Assembly (NCBI GenBank): GCA_016648135.1
Contig: JADDOH010007958.1
Coordinates: forward strand, 86,302 to 150,301
Length of the DNA: 64,000 nucleotides
Direction of reading: 5' to 3'
Origin: Agrypnia vestita
Taxonomy: Eukaryota > Arthropoda > Insecta > Trichoptera > Phryganeidae
Shown in pieces: positions 54,281-64,000 of this stretch. The notes beneath the pieces are model-generated. The model saw only the letters and a program-made list of their open reading frames with translations, did no database searches and had not been told where the DNA came from. Position 1 is the first letter of the stretch, and each line of letters opens with the position of its first letter. The position numbers and the translations under genes are program-made.

Positions 54281-55340
54281 GTACAATTATATCGACGGTC
54301 TTAACGTGAACAATCCGCAAAAATTCGATTTTCTTTTCAATATCTCAAAACATCCGATTTACTGTATATTTTCGGATAATGTTAAAAAAAGTTTAATTTC
54401 TCTCTCATGTTTTGTTTAAAACAAAAATCCATTTTTTTAACGTTGGCTGAAAATATATAAAAAATTCAATGATTTAAGATAGTAAGACGAAAAAAAAATT
54501 TTTGCAGATCCGAGAGTATACGTAGGGACCGTCGATATGTATTCAAATCAGCATTGTTTGTATAAAAAGAGATAGGTATTAATAGAACTACTAAAATATA
54601 ACTTTATTTTCTTCAGAGATAATTTGATATTTTTTTACTTCTACGAGAAATTTTTATATTTTTGTACTTCGACGATACTTCACGAGAAATTTTGATATTT
54701 TTGTAATTCAGTTGTGAAAATATGCCAAGAGTTGCATATGACATCTTGTTTTCCCAAGATTTTGGTCACATGTTTGCAAAAATATTCGTTTGTATGCGTC
54801 ATTGAATTTCAGTAAAATCCTCAAAACGATTCTCGCCTCTTGTTTATTTAAATGTTAAATATGGGAAATTTTCTCATATCTCGCTTGAGTCCTTAAATCT
54901 GAGCACTCATATGTATTTCAGTTTGAGTTGAAAATTACAACGGTACAAATGTTGCGTTATCATCCCAAACACTCGCGGTTTGTTTGTGCGGCTGCTCCTG
55001 TAATTTGGGGATAATGACAGGTGTGTTCGATACTAACCTGCCTCGTACCCCTGCCTGGCGGGGGTGGCGGTCCAGTCCATCGGATCTGGGAGGCGAGCGA
55101 TTAGTCCATCGAAGCGGTTTATTCGCCTTACGTTATATAATAAGATTTACTACTACGCGAGCTTCTTCAATGCCTAAATCCTCGATGAGAATGGTGAGCC
55201 AAGAACGAAATTGATATAATTTGTATTTTGTTATATTTTTGGAGGATATTATTATGTTACATTAACAATAGACATCATATTTTTTTGACGTCCTTGCATT
55301 TATTCATTCCACATCTATACACGTAGGATTAATACAGTCT
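54281..55340. other. Noncoding DNA, nothing firmly recognised
   Basis: 54960-55200 is GC-richer (CCTGCCTGGCGGGGGTGGCGG) and holds a 76-codon frame without recognisable motifs. The rest is AT-rich. Confidence 0.35.
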
Positions 55341-55589
55341 AGATATTGAAATAAAGGATATTTTATACAAATCTTATGTGTAGACATACATTCGATTCTC
55401 AATATTTCGCTGGAGTCATATCACAGCATCTTCAGGAGTGTGTCCTTTTGCCGCGGGAGTCAAGGATTTATTATTGGCGAGAGTACACGCTCTGAAAGAT
55501 GCTGTGATACTACTCCAGCGAAACGTCGAGAATCGTATCTCTGCACATCCAAAAGGTTCCTATAAAATATCCGTTATTTCAATACCTAA
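55341..55589. mobile_element. Hairpin MITE, about 95-bp inverted arms (family F)
   Basis: The left arm (TATTGAAATAAAGGATATTTT, GATTCTCAATATTTCGCTGG, ATCACAGCATCTTC) pairs with the right arm (GAAAGATGCTGTGATACT, CCAGCGAAACGTCGAGAATC, AAAATATCCGTTATTTCAATA). The arms diverge by some 10-15 percent by eye. No other copy was seen in the window. Confidence 0.8.
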
Positions 55590-55732
55590 ATGTGTCGTTT
55601 GATCGTAATATAAACCGAAAATCTTTAATCAATACAGTCGTTTTTAAGCCTTTGCAAAACGGCAGTTAAAAATTATACAAATATCTCAAAACAGCATCAA
55701 AAACTTGAATAAATACAATAGATACTGGGATT

Positions 55733-55892
55733 GCCAAATATACATCACTAATATTTGACAACTGATGTTTCGTTTGACTAGTTTGATGAAAAATTTAGAA
55801 ATGCAGAATTGGGCTTGTCAAATATACACCACTAATATTTGACAACTGATGTTTCGTTTGATTACTAGTTTGATGAAAAGATTTCTAAACAT
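55733..55892. repeat. 84-bp tandem duplication
   Basis: CAAATATACATCACTAATATT then TGACAACTGATGTTTCG starts at 55735 and repeats from 55819 with few changes (period 84). Each unit ends in GTTTGATGAAAA. Near two units are present. Confidence 0.9.
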
Positions 55893-56305
55893 CTCGGAGT
55901 CGAGGATTCAAAGTTTCTGACACATAATGAAAAAAATATAGATTTTTATCTTTGGTCTTGCAACCATAAAGACACATATTCTTTAAAATGAACAAGAGAA
56001 GGAGAAAATTACTGTTTTGTTTTATACTAGTGATATTTTTCATGTATACTTTTATCTGTATTGCACAATTCATGACTGTACTTAGATATGATGGCTATTC
56101 GATGTAAACGAGCGAATTATTGGAATCCATTTACTGGGTAATTCGTTAACCATATAATTTAAAAGCGTATTTTAGCAGTTATACAGTAGATATTATAACA
56201 ATGACTGAGTAATACGTATTTTTTCCGCTTATATCTAGGTAGATTTAACCTATTAAATCATGAACATCTCTTTCTTACTAAACTTCTTGTTATTGATTAA
56301 ATCAT
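55893..56305. other. Noncoding DNA, nothing recognised
   Basis: No feature was recognised. Confidence 0.35.
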
Positions 56306-56309
56306 TTCC

Positions 56310-56890
56310 TCTCTAGGGAAGAATCTGAAGATATATCAAACAGAATCTTGCAAAAATATTTATAACGCAGTAGTAGGACCTTACATCATCTACTTAAGCA
56401 GTACTACTATTTCTTCTGGCTAATGAAAAATAATAATTCTGCAAAATAAAGCCCTCAGAATTATACTAATAAGAAATCGATACAAAAGAATCTATGTGAT
56501 GCTAGAATGCTTGCAAATAATGACATTCAGACAAATAATTATATTTAATGTACTTCTATTTATGTATAAAATTATTATACACAACAATTTTGAATTATAA
56601 AAAGAATTTATTAAAAAACAATATAAGCATGACCACTGCGCAAGAAGAAAAGACGAAATAAGATTAACTTTTAGAAAGAAAACAAGATCGCTAAATTAAA
56701 TCATGCACAGTGAAATGAAATTGTAAATAAAACTACCAGGAGACATTAGGCATAAGAAAGTATAACGACTTATAAGAGGAAGCTAAAAAATATGTGATGC
56801 TTAAATTTGAATAAAATGAAATATAAATTCTTGTATTACCTACTTAAAGAATAAATAACAATAAAAAAACAGCAAGAGTTGGCTAACGAG
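56310..56890 (+). pseudogene. LINE reverse-transcriptase thumb and C-terminal fragment
   Basis: The + strand gives KNIYNAVVGPYIIYLSST, then after stops ILQNKALRIILIRNRYKR, IYVMLECLQIMTFRQ and IIFNVLLFMYKI. LQNKALRxIL...RYxxxxxMLxxLxxxxxxxRxxxxxxxxxYKI is the conserved block after the palm of Jockey/CR1-group reverse transcriptases. Later, frame-broken GDIRHKKV-like sequence and an A-rich end near 56870 suggest the insertion runs to its 3-prime end. Several stops show it is dead. Confidence 0.75.
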
Positions 56891-57885
56891 CGGTCTTTCT
56901 TGAGATCTACTTTGTCAACGCCGAAACGCTATTTTACCCGGAAGCCTTGTATTAAAAATACTCGGAGGCTGGGTAGGTAGGAGGGTGGATGCTTTTTTTA
57001 AAGCATCTGCGGTAGACACGACCTGAATTTCATCTCACTATCGCAAGAGTCGACTGGATATTAATTATAATTTTCGCCGAACTCGTATGAAATTGATATC
57101 CCCGCAAGTTGCCATCAATTTATTTGGCTCGATTTACAAACTTGCGGGCCGCCCTTCAGCGAGGAAACGCAATTACGCGAGTTGGTAAATCTGTACTCGT
57201 ATTTTAATCAGCTTTAGGGTGGTTTCAAGATAATGTTAAAAGCTGAATTCCTCTCCATCAAGGGTTATATTATCCAATAGCAAACAGCAAAGCACATAGC
57301 TTTTGCGGGCGGCCATGGTATGGCGGATGCACGGCCGTATGGTGGTCACTACGACAGTTGTATTTAGGATGATAAAACATTGTATTTTATACACAATTGA
57401 ATTCATAATACCACCGTCATTGGTTTATTCTAGTGTTAACGGGTTACTACCCCAACCGGGAGCCTGAAATTTAGTCATCAAAATCAACGTAGAAATTGGG
57501 TGATTTTTTTAGGTGATTGGTTTTCTTTATTTTTTTATTTTCTTTATTTCTTTATCATTTTATTTTTTATTTTATTATTATTATTAAGGTAGTCACATTT
57601 TTGAAAAAAAAAACATTTTTATAAATCAACCAACATTACCTTTCCCGCTCTGACTCGAGTAACTTTATGAGAGCGAAAAGCAAAGTGAACACTCTTCACA
57701 CACAGTTCCTAGTTGCACTACTGTTCACCTCAGCTGCGTGCGCTAGAGCGAAAGAACACAATACAATTCGCGTAAAATGACTCCCCATTGTAATGCATCC
57801 GGTATGATTATGCATCCGGTATTAGTGATCTTTTCCCAGACTTCTGAAAGGTTCAAATTCGTTTCTTTTTAACGTATCGATGATA
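56891..57885. other. Noncoding DNA with possible conserved patch
   Basis: 57050-57230 is GC-richer, and CGCAAGTTGCC and CTTGCGGGCCGCC repeat a core word. It may be a conserved element. A T/A-rich simple-sequence stretch lies at about 57525-57620. Confidence 0.4.
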
Positions 57886-57975
57886 TATTAATTAATTAAA
57901 TTCTGAGACGACGATGAAGAGACGACGGAGAGGACGATGTCGCCCGTACAGATAAATAAATAAATAAAATATTAA
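57886..57975 (+). repeat. Possible retroelement 3-prime tail
   Basis: GACGACGATGAAGAGACGACG then CGCCCGTACAGATAAATAAATAAATAAAATA. The TAAA-repeat ending resembles the LINE tails elsewhere in the window. Class unknown. Confidence 0.35.
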
Positions 57976-58160
57976 TAAACATATGTATGATGTATTTTGC
58001 ACGTCACATCATAGGCCTAATAAACAGGTGGGGGTCATGGCTGCAAAATCTTCTTCACCGAGATCCTTTGTAAAGTGGCTGTTTGCCAGTTAATTTCCCC
58101 CATACACGACATGACTACGTCACCGTCCTACCAGCGCAGTTTCGGTCTCCAGTCACGTTC
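57976..58160. other. Short noncoding spacer
   Basis: No feature was recognised. Confidence 0.3.
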
Positions 58161-58186
58161 TACGTCACATGTGTACGTCACATGTG
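58161..58186. repeat. 13-bp direct duplication with CACATGTG E-box
   Basis: TACGTCACATGTG occurs twice head to tail. Each unit holds a CRE-like TACGTCA and a CACATGTG E-box. It is a possible regulatory module or a simple slippage duplication. Confidence 0.7.
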
Positions 58187-60570
58187 AAATTGAGTTAACT
58201 AATCTGGCTAGTTTTACTTTGGAAGGCTGTGTCGTGTGACACCTTCCGTTGGACGATATGTCCCGTCAATTCTCGTCTGCCGAATTCAGTGTGTTCCTAT
58301 CGAAAGTTAACGCATTGCTTGAAATAATTTTAATCCTACATATGTGATTTTTATTTAAAATATTGTACTGTAAAAATATTTTTATTCTTTTACTACTTTT
58401 CTTGTATATATTGTTGCGAAATGTTAGAAATAAAATAAATTCCACATAATGATTTCCGGATGGTTTGAATCACTTTGTAAGTTTTCAGAATACCCCGGAA
58501 GTCTGTTGAATGCACCTCAATTTACGGGAACATTCCAGAAATCGAGGGTTTTATATAATCAAGCGACGTCATTGCTATGGATCAGTCTAATTTTTGACAT
58601 TTGGCGTAGTCATAGATAACCGAGCGGGCGATCAGAGCGAATTATAATTACCCAGAGATAAACTGCCTTAGTACCTACTTGCGTGCGAAATATTCTCGAT
58701 AGTGATAAGTGCCACAGAACAGCGTAACATAAAGTGTGAATTCCCGCTAATTACAAAATAAGTTAAGTGTTATGTTTGTGTCCAGTGACCGTGTAATCAT
58801 TAAAATTTGAATTCTTTGTGGTTTTTCATTTCGTGTCAAGAGACGTCAAAGTTCTTTTAAAAATATATATATTGAAAATTATGAAGCAATCGAGCATTTT
58901 ATTTTCTGAGAATAAATTGCATATTTCTAAAAATTCTACACGGAAAAACTTTCTACAAACAGATTTTCCACTACACATAATAATCAAGATAATAATATGG
59001 TGTTGCTTTACGCATTATACGTGCTCAGTTTATTAACTGCATATTTGTTGTTTATGTGTGTTTGAAATTAATTTATTCCCGTTTTTATTGCGTCAGTAAT
59101 GCCGTTTTTGCGTTGTGAAATTTATCGTCTTCCCCAACGCGATTCGGCAATTTTAACGGTCGTTCAACGCCTATCCGAATTCAAAGAATTGATGGAAACC
59201 TATCGATTTCATATAAAATGGTTTCATTGTCTATTTTCGTTCTAACGCCATTCCAATCTGTTCTCTAGAGGGCAAAAATGAATACTATTCTGCCTGTACA
59301 TATCTTTCAACGTCTTATTAATATGTATGTTAATTAAAATGTTGTAATATATACGCTGAACATAAAACGAGAGTAATTTATGGTCCCCCGAATAATTTTC
59401 TTACCTTAATCACGTGCCAAAGGGTGTCTCGTAAAATAATAATCCTCGCTACCTCGCGTTTGATATGAAACTCGTTATTACGTGTTACATCACTGTAGAT
59501 AATATTTACACATATTATAACACTATTTGAAGCAAACCAATCCATCTGGCTCAAATTGCTTTTGATCATAATCGTACAATATCGTTTTGATGGTACAACG
59601 AATATATCTACCTACTGTGCATATGGACATCGCTAAATATTTTTATTATGTTTTAAATAAACTTAAAAATGAGATAAAACATAAAATTCGTGGTAATGGC
59701 CATGTTTGCTTTATTGGAAAGATAATTTTATGGCGTATTTAAATATATAATGTTTTCTTTTAGAGGTTTGTATTTCGAATTGGCAACACTTTTTCCAGTG
59801 ACAGCCAATTTGAAAGCGATTTGTGTACAAACTTACGCCTGAACAACATTGCAAATTGTGCAAATTTATTTCGAAAATCGTGGTATCGTAATCATATTTA
59901 ATCATTAATGGCATAAAAATATATTTCTATCAAACCCAATCTACCTTGGTTACCACGATTTTAATGTGATTTGTTTCATTTTAATGTTCTATACCTCTAA
60001 AAAACATCCTTTATTAAAACTATCGTACAGATACAAAGCGCACAAAGTGAATGTGAGCGCCCAGGTTCGTGCTATCGCGGGTTAGGGTCTCTCAGTGACA
60101 GTGGTATGAATCTGTTGGGTGCGTTCAGCTACACTTACAGTTGCTTGGAACGGCTCACCACAGACCAGAGCCTTGTCTTTGGTTTGATTTCTGAGTCGGC
60201 GTGTACTATCGATAATTAAATCTAATTTTTGAAAGGCCAAATAAGGAATGAAGGCAAAGCAAATCAGACGCTTGAAAAATATACAACGTACAGATGCCGT
60301 AAGATTAATTTGTCTTAATAGACAATATGTTTTAATTAAAATCCCTTATCTGAAGGGGACGCTTCGCAAGAGGTCCTGTGTTAATTAATTGCGTAAACTT
60401 CGCCTGTAACTTGTGATTTTAATTAACGATTTAGGATCTGTTGACGGGAGAGGAATTTCCCTCGATTAACACTGTTCGACTTTTTCAAATTTTCTTTTCA
60501 ATATTTGTATTAATAAATTAATTGCATCGAAAATTTTATTAATCCAATCTATATTTTATATGTCTCTTAT
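58187..60570. other. Long stretch without a recognised gene
   Basis: AT-rich with GC-richer patches at 59085-59175 and 60305-60480 (ATTAATTGCGTAAACTTCGCC, AATTAACGATTTAGGATCTG) that look like candidate conserved elements. No supported coding region. Confidence 0.4.
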
Positions 60571-60574
60571 ATTA

Positions 60575-60832
60575 AAAATTAGGTACGGAAGTCTTTGAAT
60601 GTTTATAGTATTTACAACCTACCATATAATATGGCTGACTTTACTGAGCACTTTACGTAACGTAACGTTCAACGATGGAGCAATATTCTTTTTTATGTAT
60701 ATATGACATTCATACGTATTATTAACATAAGTATACACTAGAATACGAATAAAAATTATTTCACTCATAAATATCTAAAGACTTTTATGCATACCTTCTT
60801 TTAGAAGTAGCTTAGTCCCTGTGAGACATTTA
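60575..60832 (+). mobile_element. MITE-B copy, diverged
   Basis: The left side has GGTACGGAAGTCTTTGAATG and ACAACCTACCATATAATATGG. The right end is GTAGCTTAGTCCCTGTGAGAC then ATTTATAAT. It is shorter and more diverged than the copy at 4577. Confidence 0.55.
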
Positions 60833-60861
60833 TAATATTTATTTGGGACAAATATCGTTTC

Positions 60862-61130
60862 TCACAGAGAAAAATTATTTATATGAGAAATATGTGTGGA
60901 AGTCTTTTTATGGAATGGCTTACGACTTGTTTGAGCTAGCTTTGTGAACGCAACGTTATAATTTTCAAAACATAATTTGAACATCCATACATTATAAATT
61001 TTTTGAATGTTTCCAAATCTGAAAACCTTTCGTTTATTTGAAGGGAGTATGCTAGAAACATCTGTAGTCTATTCTCTTGAACCAGTAAATGCATTTTGCA
61101 GCTGGATACCTCTATATTTTAATTTTAATT
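60862..61130 (+). mobile_element. MITE-B copy, left part
   Basis: It starts TTTCTCACAGAGAAAAATTAT, continues ATGAGAAATATGTGTGGAAG and CTTACGACTTGTTTGAGC, then TCTGAAAACCTTTCGTTTAT and ATGCTAGAAACATCTGTAG. It is collinear with 19461-19745 and lies directly after another copy, in the same orientation. Confidence 0.7.
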
Positions 61131-61435
61131 CCAGTAATTGTGTTCATGACAAATTTGAATATGCTCAGTATTGTAAAATTTTTTTTATTCACCGCCATTT
61201 TTTCTTCGTCTTGCTTTCTGCCCGACACGTCTGACCATAAAGATATTTACATAAAATTAGTTTTTTCGGTTATTACCAGGTCGACGTTTCCCTGATGATA
61301 TACGACGGCTACAAAATGTTTCGGTACTTTGCCATGAGCAGCAAATGGCAAAATATACCTACGGAGCAATCTCGCTCAGTTTGATTAGGGAAATAACATT
61401 AACTCCGGTGTTCGCCGCTAGGTTTCGGTGCGTTT
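61131..61435. other. Noncoding DNA, nothing recognised
   Basis: No feature was recognised. Overlapping frames near 61007-61295 are shadows of the MITE-B sequence. Confidence 0.35.
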
Positions 61436-61439
61436 ATCA

Positions 61440-61625
61440 CCCGACTGTCCGGAGGTAAATTCAACCCTTTAGAGCTAATAAATTTACCCCTGGAGGGGGG
61501 CGATTTTACAATTAACCCCGCTATACCACCTTGTATGCAGAACGAGGAAGACCTCGGGCATAATCACGGAGTAGACCAAACTCAAATAGGAAGGGTGGCC
61601 TTTGTAAAGGACATTCCTTATCTTA
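61440..61625. repeat. Element E copy 2, GC-richer paralogous block
   Basis: It shares ordered words with 44690-44830 (see that entry). Within it AATTTACCCCTGGAGGGGGGCG resembles the reverse complement of 1535-1560. It could be conserved noncoding DNA duplicated in cis or a very old repeat. Confidence 0.55.
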
Positions 61626-62156
61626 GGGTTTTTCATACTTAAACAATTTAATTATTAATTAATTATTTTAAGTGGTCCTAATGATTTGTTTCGCTTAATT
61701 CAGGCGCGTGCAGTGATTACATTGAGTAATTACTTTTACTTATCGAGGTTCCTTAGCCAAAAGGGCGTAAGTGATTATTTCGAACTTTAAGGAGAGCAAA
61801 ACAAATCTTTGTCAATCTGATTTTGTCAATGATTCTTTTATTATTAAAGGCTTTCCATATTTTTTAATCCAAAACACATATGGAAATCGTTTCGTAATTA
61901 AAGAAATATTGACAAAATCAAATTGACAAAACAATTTTTTTTCCTTTACTAACTGATGACGTGTTTAAAATCACAAATTCTCTGCCAATTGCCGATATTA
62001 CTTAGTCATATCCACTAATAGTGATGTAGAATCCTAACATTTTATCAACTTATTTACATATACGTTATTATTATATGTTACTTAATTATCTGGTTTGATT
62101 TTTATTTACGCTAGGAAGTATATTAAATAAGTTTTTTATGCTAAAGAAAGGTTGAA
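61626..62156. other. Noncoding DNA with inverted words
   Basis: TTGTCAATCTGATTTTGTCAA near 61810 and TTGACAAAATCAAATTGACAA near 61909 are near complements around a 75-bp AT-rich spacer. This is a possible small hairpin element. Nothing else was recognised. Confidence 0.4.
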
Positions 62157-62157
62157 T

Positions 62158-62311
62158 GTAGTGATGAAATAGTTTAATTGTACTCTATTTAAATGCTACA
62201 TTTATTTCGTATTTCATCTAGTTAGAATTGCTACATTTTTATAGAATGAATTGCTACATTTTTTGATAACAGTTGTTATCAAAAAATGTAGCAATTCATC
62301 ATTTCACTACT
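62158..62311. mobile_element. Small hairpin element with perfect 25-bp stem
   Basis: The arms 62247-62271 and 62274-62298 are perfect complements (TGAATTGCTACATTTTTTG...) around only 2 bases. GTAGTGATGAAAT near 62159 pairs with ATTTCACTAC near 62301 and may mark the outer ends. ATTGCTACATTTTT also occurs once more as a direct repeat at 62227. Confidence 0.65.
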
Positions 62312-62384
62312 CTTTTTGACTTCGACCGGGATCAAAGATTCTGCATTTGTCCATGTTTACTAAAAATGTCAAATATCGCTTTGT

Positions 62385-62434
62385 TATCTGAAATGTCTAA
62401 TTGAAACATTAGTTTCAATTAGACATTTCAGATA
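62385..62434. repeat. Perfect 23-bp hairpin
   Basis: The arms 62385-62407 and 62412-62434 (TATCTGAAATGTCTAATTG...) are perfect complements around the loop ATTA. Confidence 0.85.
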
Positions 62435-62794
62435 CCAATGACATGCTCCAACTTGCCAAACCTCAAATACATGGCAAATATTCCATATTGCGTAATTGTA
62501 TTTTATGTTTTTTTTCATATTCGTATCTTTTGGCTTCACAGGAGTTCAAGATTTTTCACGAAAATTCGTCAAAAAGTTGTACGCATTAAATATTACGAGT
62601 ATCTCGCCCGAGAAAATCCCGGATTATCTGACATCAAGTCCAATCCCTTTGTTTTCTCGCTAATTTCGGCTCAGTATGCGCGCTTTCACTATAAGAGGTT
62701 GCTTTATAGATTGGCAGGCTTATCCCGAAGCTCCCCCATCAGTTTCTTTTCAAACTCTGGAGCCTTTTCAGCAATGAACATTCTTCGATTTTAA
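62435..62794. other. Noncoding DNA, open frame not supported
   Basis: A + strand frame of 118 codons (62438-62794) runs up to the mariner insertion. It contains no motif I recognise and has a biased, Phe/Ser/Tyr-rich composition. It may be chance, or a fragment of an unknown element interrupted by the mariner. Confidence 0.3.
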
Positions 62795-64000
62795 TATTAG
62801 GTCCTTACATATGAAATTGGCGTTTTGCCGTACTGGCAAATTTGATCTCAAATATCTTGTCTTTGGTTAGGAATTCCAAATCCAAATTTATACAGTTATT
62901 TACTCATGTATTTGTGTTTTGAAAATTATAATTCATTTGTTTTTTCCTCAATTGTTTTTTTCTTTGCGTCACTCAGTTTACAACATGAAAAACTTGAAAT
63001 ATCGCGTTATTTACAAGTACGAGTTCCACCGTGGCACCAGTGCTGCAGAAACGGCTCGAAGGATTAATGATGTGTATGGCGACGGTGCCGCAAAAGAAAA
63101 CACAGTACGTTTTTGGTACCAACGTTTTCGTTCCGGAAATTTCGACCTGCAGAACAAGCCCCGTGGACGGCCGGAGACCAAAGTTGATAATGAAGAATTG
63201 AAGGCTATTGTGGAAGCGGATCCATCGCAAACCACATCCGAGTTAGCTGCAGGCTGCGGTGTTAGTGATAAAACTGTTTTAATCCACTTTAAGCAAATTG
63301 GTAAGGTGAAAAAGCTTGAAAGGTGGGTACCTCACGAATTGAGTGAAGCAAATCAACAAACGCGCGTTGACTGCTGCGTTGCATTACTCAACCGGCACAA
63401 TAATGAAGGGATTTTTAATCGAATCATTACCTGTGATGAAAAGTGGATCCTGTACGATAATCGGAAGCGCTCATCGCAATGCCTGAACCCTGCCGAACCA
63501 GCCAAACCATGCCCCAAGCGAAAATTGACTCCAAAAAAGTTACTTGTGAGCGTTTGGTGGACTAGTGCTGGTGTCGTTCACTACAGCTTTCTTAAATCTG
63601 GCCAGACGATTACGGCAGATGTCTATTGTCAGCAACTGCAAACCATGATGGAAAAGCTATCTGCTAAACAACCGAGGCTGGTTAATCGCTCTAGGCCACT
63701 GCTGCTTCATGATAACGCTAGACCACACACTGCACAACAGACGGCTACCAAATTAGAGGAGCTTCAATTGGAATGTCTACGACATCCACCGTACTCTCCG
63801 GACCTTGCCCCAACAGATTACCATTTTTTTCGAAATTTGGATAACTTCTTGCAAAGGAAAAAATTCAACTCCGTGGGGCAGTCCAAACCGCCTTCAAAGA
63901 TTTTATTGATTCCCGTCCGAATGGTTTTTTTAGTAAAGGGATCGATGAACTACCTATGAGATGGCAAAAGTGCATAGATAGCAATGGTACATACTTTGAT
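62795..64000 (+). mobile_element. Mariner copy 2, truncated by the window end
   Basis: TA at 62795-62796 precedes the 29-bp end 62797-62825, which is identical to copy 1. The sequence is collinear with 40799-42003. I count about two dozen substitutions by eye (about 2 percent) and one 1-bp deletion. The right end should lie near 64080, outside the window. Confidence 0.95.
62985..63959 (+). pseudogene. Mariner transposase copy 2, frameshifted near the end
   Basis: The frame starts at ATG 62985 and runs in step with copy 1 through the DNA-binding region and the whole D,D34D triad (TCDEKW, HDNARPH, PTDYHFF). Between 63873 and 63874 one A is missing relative to copy 1 (GATGGGG to GTGGGG), after residue Ser296. 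The last 43 residues of copy 1, including WQKCIDSNGTYFD, are lost and replaced by an unrelated tail that stops at 63959. Most substitutions in the rest are scattered. The catalytic core is intact on paper, but the C-terminal tail is missing, so activity is doubtful. Confidence 0.9.

Noticed and set aside
61285..61325. CCTGATGATATACG as a hammerhead
   Set aside because: There is no complementary stem II and no GAAAC after it.
1..64000. CRISPR array, bacterial operon or phage content
   Set aside because: No regularly spaced direct repeats, no ribosome binding sites and no compact gene order; the composition and repeats are those of an insect nuclear genome.

Overview
This window reads as AT-rich, repeat-laden nuclear DNA of an insect, most likely a moth or butterfly. 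The evidence for an insect is a Hsmar1/cecropia-like mariner, several endonuclease-reverse-transcriptase LINE tails, PIF/Harbinger elements, many palindromic MITEs and one HIF-alpha-type PAS exon with canonical splice sites. Lepidoptera is an inference from the style of the repeats; the sequence does not prove it. Nothing here looks bacterial: there are no operons, ribosome binding sites or long non-transposon ORFs.

The only clearly host coding sequence is a 145-bp internal exon on the + strand at 13126-13270. It encodes part of the PAS-B domain of a HIF-alpha (Drosophila Sima) type bHLH-PAS factor. No neighbouring exon was recognised, so much of the window is probably intron and intergenic DNA around this gene. 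A second candidate lies on the - strand at 23482-25014. It has exon-like blocks with phase-compatible splice signals but also an in-frame stop and a frame change, so it is either an unrecognised gene or a decayed one.

Most of the rest is mobile DNA. At 2.7-4.9 kb there are two palindromic MITE families (called A and B here), a LINE tail and a dispersed repeat (R2) that recurs inverted at 46.3 kb. At 7.7-11.1 kb there is a CR1/L2-like LINE tail, a palindrome carrying a hammerhead-ribozyme motif, an RTE-like LINE fragment with a nested hairpin, and a DNA transposon. At 14-22 kb there is a TTAA-flanked MITE relative, a Harbinger-type MITE, MITE-A and MITE-B copies and LINE fragments. At 26-33 kb there are two more hammerhead-like motifs and further LINE tails. 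At 35-37 kb three LINE C-termini sit within 1.4 kb. At 40.2-42.1 kb a MITE-A copy lies beside a structurally complete mariner (40799-42083) with an open transposase frame. At 43-50 kb there is a TTAA-flanked MITE, a decayed second mariner lineage, a 715-bp PIF/Harbinger element that keeps a 95-aa transposase N-terminus, a tRNA-derived SINE and a Harbinger MITE. At 51-61 kb there are LINE tails, GC-rich islands and more MITEs. A second mariner copy starts at 62797 and runs off the window.

The most interesting observation is a set of three type-I hammerhead ribozyme-like cores (8609-8648 +, 26729-26776 +, 30018-30059 -). Each has CTGAnGA, a paired stem II, GAAAC, a two-base loop, GTH and a complementary or partly complementary stem I. 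That minimal architecture is known from Penelope-like retroelements. Also notable are the truncated but open Harbinger ORF, the intact mariner, and two similar blocks with a TATA-like and heat-shock-element-like layout, one of them just upstream of the HIF exon.
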